Source: Epiperipatus broadwayi
Taxonomy: Eukaryota > Onychophora > Udeonychophora > Euonychophora > Peripatidae
Length of the DNA stretch: 64,000 nt
Direction: 5' to 3'
Assembly (NCBI GenBank): GCA_028023455.1
Contig: JAQFVV010000504.1
Location: 188,001-252,000 of the forward strand
Below the pieces are notes generated by a model. That model was not told the DNA's origin and did not search any database. It saw only the letters and a list, made by a program, of their open reading frames with translations. Of this stretch, positions 1 through 10,997 are shown in pieces (the first letter of the stretch is position 1; each line of letters starts with the position of its first letter). The position numbers were made by a program, and so were the translations under genes.

Positions 1-287
1 TAAAATGAGGGTGAATAAAATTGGAAACATCCTGATTTAAGAGTTGTCCTTATTAATGAATCTTCTATTGTGAATGGAGATTCTATTTATAAAATTAAAG
101 GTTATTTATTATTTTTTTCCTCTTCAGAATATAAACTCAAAACTTGAGTAGTTGTTTAAAATAAATAATTGCAAGTTGCCAAACTAGAAAGAATGAGTGT
201 AGTTTTTATTTTTTATTTTAAATACAAACTAGGTTTAGACATTCATGCAGGCAATAGTGTGCTAGTATATACTGTGAGCAAACAGTA
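1..287. other. no gene recognised
   Basis: A+T-rich sequence with no recognisable gene or repeat. It ends at the TCA/ATC trinucleotide run that forms the 3' tail of the neighbouring minus-strand LINE. Confidence 0.6.
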
Positions 288-2060
288 TTATATCATCATC
301 ATCATCATCAACCATTATCAATCCACTGCAGGATGAAGGTCTCTCCAAGTTTAATCCATCTTCTCCGATCTTTAGCTTCTCTTTTCCACAACACCCCTGC
401 ACATTTTCTTATTTCATCCATCCATCTCACATGTGGTCTCTTTCTGGGTCTTTTACAATCTCTTGGAATCCAGTTTAAAATTTCAATTGTCCATCTATTA
501 TCATTTCTTCTAGCAATATGTCCAGCCCAACTCCATTTCAATCTTTTATTTTTTTCAATAAGGTCAGTAACACCTGTTTGTTGTCTTACCCATACATTGC
601 GTTTTCGATCTCTTCTTGTTACTCCCAACATACATCTCTTCATACTCCTTTGAGTGGTCTGAAGTCTCTGTATTGCTCTTCTGTTAAGTGTCCAAGTCTC
701 AGATCCATAAGTAAGAACTGGTAAAATACATTTGTTAAAAACCATTCTTTTCAAACACATAGGCATATTTCCTTTTAGTATCAAGTTATTTCTACCAAAA
801 GCACTCCAAACAAGTTTAATTCTATGATTAATTTCCTCCATTATGTTTCCATCTGTATTAATAATCTGACCTAGGTATTTGTAACTGTTAACTTCTTCTA
901 ATTCTTCATAATCAATCTTTATTTTCATATTTTGAGCAAATCGATTAAACATTACTTTAGTCTTTTTAACATTTATCTTTAGTCCTGCTTTTCTACTTTC
1001 ATCTGCTAACTCCTGCAACATTTCCTGCAGCTCTGAAGCATTATTTGCAAAAACAACTACATCATCTGCAAAATCTAAATGACTTAAATACTCTCCATTT
1101 ACTTTCATTCCTTTAGTTTCCCATTTTAATCCACAAAATACTTCTTGCAGCACTGCTGTAAAAAGTTTTGGAGATATGGAGTCACCTTGCCTTACACCTT
1201 TCTCAATGTTGATTTTTCCAGTATCATTATGTAATCTAATTGTTGCTGTTGCATTTTTATAAATATTCTTTAAAATATGACAATATCCTGGATCTATACC
1301 TTGATGATCCAATGCTTTAATCACTGAAGAAAATAGAATCGAATGCCTTTTCATAATCTACAAATCCAAAACATAATGACAACTCATATTCATTTGTCCT
1401 TTCTATGACTTCTCTCAATACCTGGATATGATCTATTGTACTAAAACCACTTTTAAATCCAGCTTGTTCTCTTGGTTGGTGGAAATCCAAAGTTCTCTGT
1501 AGACAAGTTGTAATTATCTTGGTAAAAATTTTATATAAAACTGATAAAAGGCTGACAGGTCTGTAATTTCTAATATCTTCTTTATCACCTTTTTTAAATA
1601 TTAATATTATTACTGCATTCTTCCAATCTTCCAGTACATCTTTATCATTTAGACATTTGGTATATAACTTTGCTAAAATTGTTTCTATTTCTTCACCTCC
1701 TTCTTTTAATATATGAATTATAATTCCATCATTTCCTGGAGCCTTTCCTTTCTTCATACATTTAATTGCATGTCTCACTTCTTCATTTAAAATTCTGGGC
1801 AATTCAGAAGATGTAATAGATATAGGAGGTACTTGTTCTTTATTACTATATAATTCTTGATAAAAATCTTCTACCAATTTCATGATGTCATCTCTCTTTT
1901 TAGTAATAATTCCATCTTTTTTTCTTATTGCAGATATAAATTTCCTACCAATACCAAAATGTTGTTTAACATTCTTGAGACTTTTATTTTCTTCTACAGC
2001 TTTCCTTGCTATTTCACAGTTATACTTTCTTATATCATTTTCAACTTACTTAAGTATGAT
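288..2060 (-). mobile_element. RTE-like LINE, 5'-truncated copy
   Basis: A non-LTR retrotransposon fragment read right to left. It starts inside the linker before the reverse transcriptase (about 2050) and runs through the RT palm and thumb to the C-terminal basic segment. It ends in a (TGA)n-type microsatellite tail at 294-312, as RTE-clade elements do. At least three other copies of the family lie in this window (13.1, 25.4 and 35.4 kb), all sharing the same 3' end. The endonuclease half is missing, the usual result of 5' truncation during target-primed reverse transcription. At its upstream edge it abuts a SINE-like repeat (2070-2200). Confidence 0.9.
308..2044 (-). pseudogene. LINE reverse transcriptase (RTE-like), frameshifted
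   Basis: This is the reverse transcriptase that would copy LINE RNA at a nicked target. It lies in two overlapping frames, 1883-1317 and 1354-308. The first holds the fingers and early palm: APGNDGI, NYRPVSLLSVLYK, QAGF, and the first catalytic Asp in FVDYEKAFDS. The second holds RQGDSISP (about residues 55-62), the catalytic FADD box (about 95-98), then GSETWTLNRR and a basic C-terminus with WAGHIARR and RPHVRWMDEIRKCAG. Reading continues upstream of 1883 to about 2044 in the same frame. Near 1330-1345 the copy at 36.42 kb has a few extra bases, so a small deletion causes the shift here. The catalytic residues survive, but the frameshift and the missing endonuclease make the copy dead. The TTG/ATG starts are arbitrary. 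Confidence 0.85.
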
Positions 2061-2069
2061 CTCTTGTAA

Positions 2070-2200
2070 ACCACTGAACATCACATGATCACCATTTTCT
2101 CTATGCTTGCTCATAACTGTTATTAAACAGGCAAATTCTGGCATCCATTGATTACTCTGGCTTGCACTAGGTGGCACTACTGTATGATCTCTTCTAGTTT
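2070..2200 (-). repeat. SINE-like repeat, single arm (62.6 kb hairpin family)
   Basis: On the minus strand this repeats the arm of the 62.6 kb hairpin: the CAGTAGTGCCACC and GAGTAATCAATGGATGCCAGA segments. It then carries the family's tail GGTGATCATGTGATGTTCAG. Unlike the 62.6 kb copy it has no second arm. It directly abuts the truncated 5' end of the RTE LINE, so one of the two inserted next to or into the other. Confidence 0.7.
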
Positions 2201-2599
2201 CTTTTAAGCATTATAGTCTGGGAGCTTTCTAACAGTGCATGCTTTTTGCTTTCATCCATCCATCTTGTATAGCTTTTAACTTTCTGGACCCTTGTTCAAA
2301 ATTTAAATCTATATATAATTTTAAACTATTATTATTTTATAGCTTTAGGTTTTGTTTCTCTCATTTTACCTTTCCTCCTCCTCAAGTATTTTTTTTTCAG
2401 TCATGACTTCTGATGATCGCACATAATTTATTGATGAAAATGATTTTTATCTTAAGTATCTTAAGTTTTGCTAGTAATGCTTAAATATTCTTTTTTAATG
2501 TTTCGTTGCTTTAATCATTTAGACTACAATAATCAGCCATTTTCAGCATTGATTTAGGGGTTATTAAATCAATGCTTGCTCTAATGGCTATTAATAAAG

Positions 2600-3015
2600 A
2601 GTGATTGCCACTCTCTAGTGTACTTTATAAGGGCATCCATCTATACAAGACTTGCACAACATGTTTATGCATACAATAAGGCTTTGGCGGATCCATCCCA
2701 CCCATCTATTTTTGCGCAGCACGCAGCTTCTATGGGACACCAGTGCAGGCCAGACAAGCCTCGCGTTGTGTGCAGAGAGCAGCATGAGTTGTGAAGGAGA
2801 GTTAAAGCTGTATGTTATATCATCTCTGATGTCCATGCCATGAATAAAAAGGAAACATTTTATGCCATCTCTAGGAAGTGGTAGATCCAGGTCAATGAAG
2901 ATCTAGTCCATCCTTATTTGCATATCTAGTCCACCCTAATTTGCATAGTTTATTCCAGCTACTTCTTGAAAACGAAGGCTTAGACCTTTGAAAGCGCTTG
3001 AGTAAATTGATAAAA
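2600..3015 (+). repeat. interspersed repeat, GCGCAGCAC / GAAAGCGCTT family
   Basis: A locally GC-richer block that shares several ordered segments with the reverse complement of 41864-42215: TTTTTGCGCAGCAC, TGCAGAGAGC(A/G)GCATGA, a CATCTCTGATG-like segment, TTTGCAT and, at the end, TTGAAAGCGCTT. The shared order over about 400 bp shows one dispersed family. No protein, polymerase III box or terminal repeat was recognised, so the class is unknown; a SINE or non-autonomous DNA element would fit. Short open frames inside it are not supported as genes. Confidence 0.6.
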
Positions 3016-3524
3016 ATTTGTCATTCGTTTGAGACAGTGATTATATATTTTAGTTTATATTTAATTTATACGTGTGTATTTGTATTAACACAAATATAGA
3101 GTTTACAAATAAGCTATGAGTAATGCTTTATCAATGAAACCCCCATATAAATTTCACTCTTGATTTATTTTTAATAATGATTCTTTTTAAAAAATTTTTT
3201 TTAACAAGACAACATTTACTATTGATGGTTTATTTGTATTTATAAATGTATTATAAGATAGAAATAAATATCCATTATGTTATTTTTTGATATAAGTAAA
3301 TAACAACAAATATTGTATTATTTAAGGAAAATAAAACTTTCAACAAAGGTTTATTGTTCACTTCTGTGTAATTATATATTATTATAAATGTTTATATCAT
3401 TATTAGATTTTGTAAACTTTTATGATGATATATGTTACTTTGAGATGGACATGGATACAGGGCTAAAAGAAGTTACAATGCTATATTAAGTTTTCCTGCT
3501 TTGTTTACATACTTGTAAATTTAT

Positions 3525-4345
3525 TGATTTCATTTTTTTTTCTTCCAAAATTTATTCTGAGCTTTACTTTTCTGTTACTCTTGATGAGACTTAAATTGCA
3601 TCTAGGATTATCAAATCCAGCTGGTTTTATTATTGGATCTGGACGAATAAATTCATTTGGAATATCATAAGAATTTTCTTCTATACCCCAATTTTTTGAA
3701 TATTCAAAAAGAGTATCTTGATTTGAGTTGAATCTTAAATGGTGAAATTATATTTTGAATTATTGGCAAGTGTGAATTGCTTAACAGGGTTTTATACATT
3801 TTCTGTGAAGTGTTTTCTCTTTAATATCTAGTGAAAGAATATGCGGAGGAACAGGAAGCCCCTACAAAGAAGGTTTAAGTATAGCAGTAATATTTCTCAT
3901 GGTAATATTTGAATATCCAGAAGTTTAGTGCAAGAACTTTTCCCCCAAACAGAGGCCCAATATTCACCAGTAGAATATGCTAATTGTAATAAAGCTGTTC
4001 CTAAAGTACTTGCACGACGACTCCAAACAGTATCAGCCGGTTTTTGAAGGAGGTTATTCCTGAAAATTAATTTTCATCTAATTTTAGATAAAGAAGAAAA
4101 ATAAGTTAGATTATGGCCCATGGTTATTCCTAAATAGTATATTTCTGACTAATATTGCAAAAAAAGATTATGAGATGATTCTATCATTTAGATGATTGTC
4201 TTCATTGGATTAGGAATAAGGCCACAGTCATTTGAAAAAGATTTTTAATCTTTTTTAAAATCTTTATTGATAGACTGTTCCATTTTTGAAAAGTATCTCA
4301 TTTGAAGTCAAAACAATAGCAGAATAGATTAATTTTCTGCATTTT
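3525..4345 (-). pseudogene. jockey-like LINE reverse transcriptase, C-terminal part
   Basis: Read right to left, this resembles the part of a jockey-type RT after the FADD box. There is a YLGITMGHNLTY-like segment, then LLQKPADTVWSRRASTLGTA and LAYSTGEYWASVWGKSS, matching the family's 'LAGTTWG...LALCYSVAEYCAPVW' region. Near 3560-3740 comes PDPIIKPAGFDNPRCNLSLI, matching the family's 'DPTIRLPGFDLPRR' C-terminal motif. Stops and shifts break it throughout. The upstream half of the same element lies at 5198-6680 on the same strand; the catalytic FADD region between them is gone, replaced by the hAT fragment and tandem duplication. Confidence 0.7.
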
Positions 4346-4376
4346 GTGGATGGACAATTGTTTTGGCTTGGGGGGT

Positions 4377-5119
4377 GCAGAAATTGGCGGAGGGCCACAT
4401 CGGGGGCCACTTTGTGGAAGTGAAGGTTAGCGGAGGGCCGCACCTTTCATCACACAATAAACACACTGCTTTCTTCCCTGTATTACCAAAGAAATATATG
4501 TTTGTCTATTCTTCATTAAACATATGACATTCATCACTGATTTTACATTTTTTCGGAGGGTTCATGGTTTAACCAAAGTTGGAAATGTATATATTTGCTA
4601 ATGCAAAGATAAAATTAAAATTAACCTGATCAACTGGAAAAGCACTGCACATCGTATCTATACTGCACATGTATATTGACATGGCCATCCTAATGGAAAA
4701 TACGAGACGAATCTTTGGTCACGCATGAGAAGGAAATCTCAGTTCAAGGTGGATTTTTTTGATTGTCTTGGCGGGCCGCACAAAAACTCTTAGTGGGCTG
4801 CATGTGTCCCTCAGGCCGCTATTACCCCTGTTCTAGTAGATGTTTCTGTAAAATTTTGAAATTTTCTGTTGGAGAGTTTTGTGTGTGTGTATCTAAGAAT
4901 TTTGGAAACTTTAGAAGAAAATTATTTTGCAAACAGAATGAACAAAAATTGCACCAGTTTTTAATTTATTGTGATAGCTTTTTTCAATGTGAGTTGTTAA
5001 ATATAACATTTGTTCACAACAGCTTCTTCAAGGTGGATTTTTTTGATTGTCTTGGCAGGCCGCACAAAAACTCTTAGTGGGCTGCATGTGGCCCTCAGGC
5101 CGCTATTTGCCCACCCCTG
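4377..5119. mobile_element. hAT-type non-autonomous element fragment
   Basis: The right edge reads, on the minus strand, CAGGGGTGGGCAAATAGCGG, followed by a GGCC-rich stretch. CAGGGGTGGGCAAA with GGCC runs is the classic terminus of many hAT elements. The left edge (about 4377) begins CAGAAATTGGCGGAGGGCC, a plausible diverged partner. An 8 bp target duplication could not be confirmed: TTCTAGTA follows the right end, but no partner was seen on the left. The element sits inside the jockey-like LINE, so it is younger than that LINE. Its right half was later copied by the 284 bp tandem duplication. Confidence 0.55.
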
Positions 5120-5312
5120 TTCTAGTAGATGTTTCTGTAAAATTTTGAAATTTTCTGTTGGAGAGCTTTGTGTGTGTGTATCTAAGAATTTTAAACTTTA
5201 GAAGAAAATTATTTTGCAAACAGAATGAACAAAAATTGCACCAGTTTTTAATTTATTGTGATAGCTTTTTTCAATGTGAGTTGTTAAATATAACATTTGT
5301 TCACAACAGCTT
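4745..5312. repeat. tandem duplication, two 284 bp units
   Basis: Units 4745-5028 and 5029-5312 are almost identical. Each starts CAAGGTGGATTTTTTTGATT and ends in CACAACAGCTTCTT. The unit spans the right end of the hAT-like element and the adjoining LINE sequence, so the duplication came after the hAT insertion. Differences are few (for example the second unit has TTTGCCC and lacks a GGA triplet), which suggests a fairly recent event. Confidence 0.9.
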
Positions 5313-6680
5313 CTTCCTGGCTTAAAACCAGCCTGCTGTATAAGAAGCTGGCTCTTGACTATTGGCAAAATTCTTGTTAACATAATTCTTTCAAAAAGCT
5401 TATAGGATACATATAATAATGATATTGAGCAATAATTTTTTGAATCATTGTTGGTTTTATTTACTTTTAAGATTGCTATAGATTTTCTTATATGCCAAAT
5501 TTTTTGAATACTTCATATATGAATAATGTTATTGAATAATTATACCAACCATGCTTTAGTTTGAATACAAATTTTTTTTTAGAGATTTTAGAAGTATGTT
5601 GATTGCTCCTGAAGCTTTTCCTGATTTAAGACAAAGCCAAATTCAAGTTCACCAATAATCTACAGGTTTTATCAGAGAAATGTCATAAGAACATTATCAC
5701 ATGTTTTCCTCATTTTATCAATCTTGTGTTTAGAAGTTTGGTGTATAAAATTGACATTTATGATTAGTAATGGTTCTTTTAGAGGTACTTTTACATCTAC
5801 CAAACTATTGTAAAGGTTTCTATGCTTTACAATTTGATCTTGTAAGGGTTTGTTGTCCATGGTATTTGATCTAATGATTTTATGTTTATCAGCAATTTCT
5901 GGATCTATGGGAGACAAAAATTGACTATAGAGAGCATTACTAGTTTGTTTCAAATTGAAATGAATTGCTTTTGATATCCACAAATGATGGACTCTCTGCT
6001 AGATGTTATTGAAAGATTCTATTAATATTTTTATTAAAGATATCCTGTTTATTGACTCCAGTTAGCTTTTGTTTAATTTCATCTTCGAGCAGAATAGCTT
6101 TCAACTATAGGAATGCCATTTCCATAAGTGATTAGATTAGATTTTTTTTGACTATGAGGAAAATGATCTAATATTAGTAGTTTAGCAGATAATGATGAAC
6201 ATGTTTTTGTTGAAACAAAACAAATTAGAAACTTTTTGTTATCAGCTGCTTGAATGAAATGTCTTTCTTGCTTGGCAATGATTATAAATTGGTAACTTGC
6301 TTGTTATTTATTTACACAACCCCAGAGACTACTATGATAATTGATATCTCTTATAAATGAAGAAGGTGTAAGATCTGGAAGTTAGTGTCATTTTGTATTG
6401 GGGAGCATGTAAACATTGCATACATAAAAATTATCTGAGTGGTGATTGCAATATCATTTGAACTATCTTTGACAGAAGTTGTTTGCTTTATAAGATAGTT
6501 TGAAACAAAAGTAGCCATACTATATTTATAAAGCATTCTATTAATAATCAACATAAATCCAGAAATTTTGGGACAATATGCATTATTAGAAAGAATGGAG
6601 AGTTTCCCGAAGGGCAGTGGCATCATCATTGAGCTGACCAGATAGTTTATAGAGCATCTCCATTTTCAATTTTGATATAT
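5198..6680 (-). pseudogene. jockey-like LINE: endonuclease and RT fingers, decayed
   Basis: Read right to left. At 6630-6350 there is an AP-endonuclease-like stretch (NNAYCPKISGF, KYSMATFVSNYLIK, then an equivalent of the family's 'SVYKPPN' region). Near 6140 comes LDHFPHSQKKS, matching the family's 'FPHSQHRP'. Near 5440-5198 are the RT fingers: KNYCSISLLYVSYKLFERIM, LTRILPIVKS, QAGFKPGRSCCEQ, LTTHIEK and KTGAIFV, where the catalytic Asp expected after FV is lost. Multiple stops and shifts. Together with 3525-4345 this is one old element on the minus strand. The clade is assigned from memory of motif order, so jockey-like is firmer than any narrower name. Confidence 0.7.
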
Positions 6681-6689
6681 CCTCAATGT

Positions 6690-8195
6690 CAAATTGAAAT
6701 AATTTTATTGTTTTCTAGATGAAAAGATTATTCTGTAGAAGGTATAACCTGGTACTTGACATGTTCCATAATCGCAGACACCATGTAGTCATTTTTCATT
6801 TTAAGAGCTTAAGACTGTCACCTCTGTATTCCTAGCATGGCTATCCCCCATAATACTGCTTACGTTCATCAAAATGAAATTTGGTTTCCATGTGAAGACA
6901 TTAATTTCATGAACAAACACATTCCATTTGTAGCGTAGATCATGGAGAAACTCATCCATCCACCTCATAAAATTCAAGTTTTACAGCAGAATCAACTTAG
7001 ATTTAAAAAAAAAAAAAATCAATAAATGGGATTTCCCTATGATAAATCCTCGTAATGCAAAAAAATCCTTATATATATATTGAATTTACATTAGAATCTA
7101 TGTATTATCTATCTCAAAACCCACATATTTACTTATCCATGATTTGGAAAAAATATTAAATTAAAAATTAATGGAAAGAAAAAATTTAATTTTCTAATTT
7201 ACATTGTGATCACTTGTACTGCACCACTGATTACATGTCAAGAAAATGGATGCTGTTGCTTTTACATAACAGACAAACGTGTGCTTAAAATTTATCAATT
7301 TAAATCACTTAGATGTTGTTTCTTATTTTGTCCTCAATAGTTTTTGTCATAAGAAGAATGAATAAAGATAGTTTATTCTTGTTTGATAGTTTTAATGTGC
7401 ATATGCAATTTTTAAATAATTGTAATGTAGATATGTACATTATGTATATACCTTTAAAAGTGTAATTGTTTTTAAATAATTATATCATAGATATATATGT
7501 ACTATATCCACAGATTGGGGGGGGGGGTTAGAACAGAATGGCATAATATCATTAAGTTTTGCAACTGTGTTTCTGTATTATAATGCAACTTCATTATTTC
7601 AGAGTTATTTTCCAGCTCTACAGTTAGAAAACTAATTGATCGTAGTGTTATTTTTATCAGGTTATTTGAGAAAGCTGGCCTTTCTTTAGATAAAAAACTT
7701 CACGTAAATCATGCAATAAAGTTCTGTTGCACATGTATTCAAGTAAAAATTATTAATTACCACAACTATAATTGTTATTATTTTTTATTCTTATTTTCTG
7801 TGTAGTATTTAGATATTATTAAAAGTAATAGTTTGAAATTGATTATTTTCTCAAGTAAATTACCCATTTTAATTATTGAAATAAAAAAATTACTAACTGT
7901 AATTTTATCGCTTTTTTTGATAAAACAAAGAGATAAATTTAATTTGTTTTTTAAGAATTTTCTTATCTGTTTGCAATCTATTATAATTTACCACATAATT
8001 AATATGGAAGTATATTTTTTTTCCAAAGATTTAATATACTCGCACACACAAATGAACATATAAAGACAAGTTAAAACAGAAGCAACTCTTTCCAAAACAA
8101 ATTTAAAATCTATTTACTAATGTATGCTTAATAAACTGTAAAATCTTAATACAAATGCAAAGTTGATTGGTACATAACTATTTTTCTTGTCATTT
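6690..8195. other. no gene recognised
   Basis: A+T-rich sequence with homopolymer runs, including 11 G at 7517-7527. Nothing recognisable as coding sequence or a known repeat was seen on either strand. Confidence 0.5.
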
Positions 8196-8202
8196 CTTGT
8201 CA

Positions 8203-8325
8203 AGCGTTGGTAGTTGAGAGGTCAGCGCAGCAGCTTTGCAAGCAACCAGTTGGTTGCAGCCAGTTGTCGCGGGTTCGCTTCCCAGTGATGCTTTGACATA
8301 TGGGGAAAAAAAAAAAAATTTATAA
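8203..8325 (+). mobile_element. tRNA-derived SINE (family 1)
   Basis: A family-1 SINE. The head GCGTTGGTAGTTGAGAGGTC corresponds to a polymerase III A box of tRNA-Leu/Ser type, and GGGTTCGCTTCC to a B box. The body ends GCTTTGACATATGG followed by an A-rich tail. Seven copies lie in this window (8.2, 10.8, 12.3, 19.5, 20.2, 49.5 and 51.25 kb), which gives a clear consensus. Its flanks show no clear target duplication. Confidence 0.85.
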
Positions 8326-8329
8326 AAAG

Positions 8330-9640
8330 TGTAAAATCAACTGTTGATGTCTAATTGTGAAAAATCAGATATTGATTTTTTATTTTGTTTTTAAATTGAG
8401 AAAAATAAATAATTTTATGTATTTATAACTACAATTTTATTCATTTAAGATAATAAATATATTTGTAGATTAATGATATGGAAAGTAGGCTTAGTTTACT
8501 TTGAGTAGGATATCCCTGGGTTTTTAAATATGATGCTTCACTTGAGTCTTGCATTATTTCATTGTTTAGAAGGCTAGAATGACATAAAAGGAAATAAAAG
8601 AAGAAAATTCCTATATATTCTTGATTTTAAAGAAGTGTAAAAATATCTTGTAAAATTGGAAGAATGTGAATTTGAAGTCTTTACTTCCTTAAAGAAATTA
8701 TGTGGTTAGTTACTCAATGGCTTTGAGTACTCAAATTACAGATTGAGTACGAACAGTTACATGGTTATTGACTATGCAGATTTTTATTACTTTATTTGGC
8801 TGTAAATCACTGTCAAAAAACCACTCTATCAATGTACATAGAACATTTATTTCATTACATATTTGTAGTACATTTAATTTTTATAAACTATAAAATTTTT
8901 TACTACTTGAGATAGGACAGATGTCTCATATCTTCCATGTTATACCCGAATAATTCAAAGGAGCTTGTTTGAAGGCTGGGCAGTTGACACTAGAATTATT
9001 TCATTAGAAGACCCTCTGTGACTAATTATATGTATAGGATAATTAAATTTGAAGTATCATAGGTTGAAATTATTGGAGACATTATCATGTTTGCCTTATG
9101 AATGATCTTGTATTTTACTTAATTGTTGGTCACTGCTTTGCCTGATTAGTCCATGTCATTGGAACTTTCTAAAGTAGTTAAAATTATTTCTTTAATACAT
9201 AAAATCAAAATTTTCCACCATAATGTAGATTCATCAATTGGTGTTTTGGATTTTTAATAATTATGTTCTGCTAATTTTGTTATTAATCATTTTAATTTGT
9301 TTTCCTTTTTGTGGTTTGGTGCAGAAGTAGAGTAACTGATGATGAGTTAAGTCCTTGAATTGGCTTTCAATTCTAGCATTTTTGATATATGAACATTATA
9401 TGATCTCCCAAGCAATAAACTTATTCGATTACTTTTGTTACTTAAATATTTTTTTTGTTAGTCATTTTCATGTTAAAATAACTAGTAAATTTGCTTTTAT
9501 CAATATTCTAATTTGTTATAATCTTGTTTTTATGAATATATATTTATATAACAGGTTATAATGCACAGAATTAAATGGAAAATGCTTAAAAGATAGCTTA
9601 ATTGTATATATAATATATACCTATATCTTTTTTTTTTTTT
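8330..9640. other. upstream intron sequence, no gene recognised
   Basis: A+T-rich sequence before the ZC3H12-family exon, ending in a long polypyrimidine tract (about 9627-9642) that serves as the 3' splice signal. No earlier exon was recognised. Confidence 0.55.
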
Positions 9641-9644
9641 TTAG

Positions 9645-10258
9645 GATTATGTTCATTCTCTGTGTTTTTCTGACTTGGAGCTGCAGGCAAGCAAACATTC
9701 AGTTGATAGATGGTCAGGAGAGGATTATAGTGCCTGTTCAAGGTTTGATCAGAATCCACGAGAAGCAGATGAACAATTATTTTTTAAAAACCGCCTTTTA
9801 GAACAAACAAAAAAATTAGCTGAATCAAAAGCTAAATTGGAATCGGAAGATTCTAGTTATGACTCCGAAGGTTGTGAAGAAGAAATCCAGCATGAAGAAG
9901 TCCACAGGACTGTTTCAGATACACTTCAGGCAGAGTATGCCGATTTTGTAGATAGTAGGCAAAAATTAGATAATTCTTCTGGGGGGAGTTTACAGGAAGA
10001 GGAGCAACAATTGAATGATCCTTACTTTACTTCAAAAATAGAGTTTGGTTTGAAATTAGGATATACGGAAAAGCAGGTTTTACAAGCTTTAAAAAAGTTA
10101 GGACCTAGTCCTGATGAAAATGAATTTCTTGGAGAATTGATCAAAGTTGGAGCAACCTCCAAAGGTGTGAGTCTTGAAGCAGATTTATCGATAGAAATAA
10201 AAGATGAATCATCAAATCTGCGTCATATAGTAGTGGATGGTAGTAATGTCGCAAAAAG
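9645..10258 (+). CDS. internal exon, ZC3H12 (Regnase/MCPIP) family RNase
   Basis: An internal exon of 614 nt encoding 204 residues plus two bases of a split codon. The acceptor is a T-run ending in TTAG (AG at 9643-9644); the donor is AAAAAG|GTAATA at 10259. Residues 1-110 are acidic, charged and probably disordered. Residues about 125-170 (DPYFTSKIEFGLKLGYTEKQ, then ALKKLG and FLGELIKVGA) match the UBA-like domain of ZC3H12 proteins. The last 13 residues, LRHIVVDGSNVAK, are the first strand of the NYN/PIN nuclease, with the catalytic Asp in VDGSN. Family members degrade mRNA 3' UTR stem-loops, mostly in inflammatory or metabolic control. The exon ends AG, so the next exon would complete a Ser or Arg codon; the family's usual NVAMSHGN suggests Ser. 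Met is replaced by Lys just before it. No initiator ATG is present. N4BP1/KHNYN share the PIN start but not this UBA-like region. The paralogue is undecided. Confidence 0.85.
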
Positions 10259-10825
10259 GTAATAGATATATTTAATTTTCATTCAACAGAATATTAATAT
10301 ATTTGCTTAGTTTTTTTTAATGTAAAATATTTAAATCTGTCATTTTTACAGAGAGAATACGAGATTGTATTTACAAGACATAGTAATGCATTTATTCAAA
10401 TTTTAATTTATAATAATGTTTATAAAATTATAATTTGGGAGAATAATAAATATCAGATTTCATTGTACCTTTTTTGTATTTTTAAATCATAATTTTTAGA
10501 AAAAAAGTCTTCATTTGTTTTAGCTAACAGATTATAATTTGAAAAATATTATTATAGACCAAACTTTGAATAAATAAAATTTATTTATTTATTGTTTTTT
10601 AAAATCATCACATAATTTTTAACATACATTTTACAGAATGAAGTCAGCTCCCCCCCCTCCCCCAATTGTTGTGAATTATAATTAGATTTTTTTTTCACAT
10701 TCTGGACAATTGATTTCTAAAAATTAATTATTCTTAACTTAGAGGATACAAATTTTAGCATAATCTAGATAAGTTAGATGTATATTGAGGTGTTGTTGAT
10801 TATAAAAGTTAAAACCTTTCCTAAT
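10259..10825 (+). other. start of downstream intron
   Basis: Begins with the GTAATA donor of the preceding exon. A+T-rich, with a C-rich run near 10652. No coding sequence seen. Confidence 0.6.
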
Positions 10826-10959
10826 AACATTATACATCTAGTCAAGCATTGTTAGCCGAGAAGTCATCGCACCCGCCTTGCAAGCAAGTAGTTGGTTGCA
10901 GACTGGTGTGAATTCGTGTCCCGGCCGATGCTATGACATATAGGAACATTATACATCTA
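10826..10959 (+). mobile_element. tRNA-derived SINE (family 1) with 15 bp target duplication
   Basis: SINE body at about 10841-10944: head GTCAAGCATTGTTAGCCGAG, a diverged B box (GAATTCGTGTCC), end GCTATGACATATAGG. It is flanked by the perfect 15 bp direct repeat AACATTATACATCTA at 10826-10840 and 10945-10959. The repeat length is typical of LINE-driven insertion. Several substitutions in the boxes suggest an older copy than the one at 12.3 kb. Confidence 0.9.
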
Positions 10960-10997
10960 TGGGTACTAAGTTATGATTTGGTTTGCATTTATTTTAC

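Noticed and set aside
333-724. Plus-strand open frames across the first LINE
   Set aside because: They are antisense shadows of the RT frame on the minus strand; the protein has no domain.
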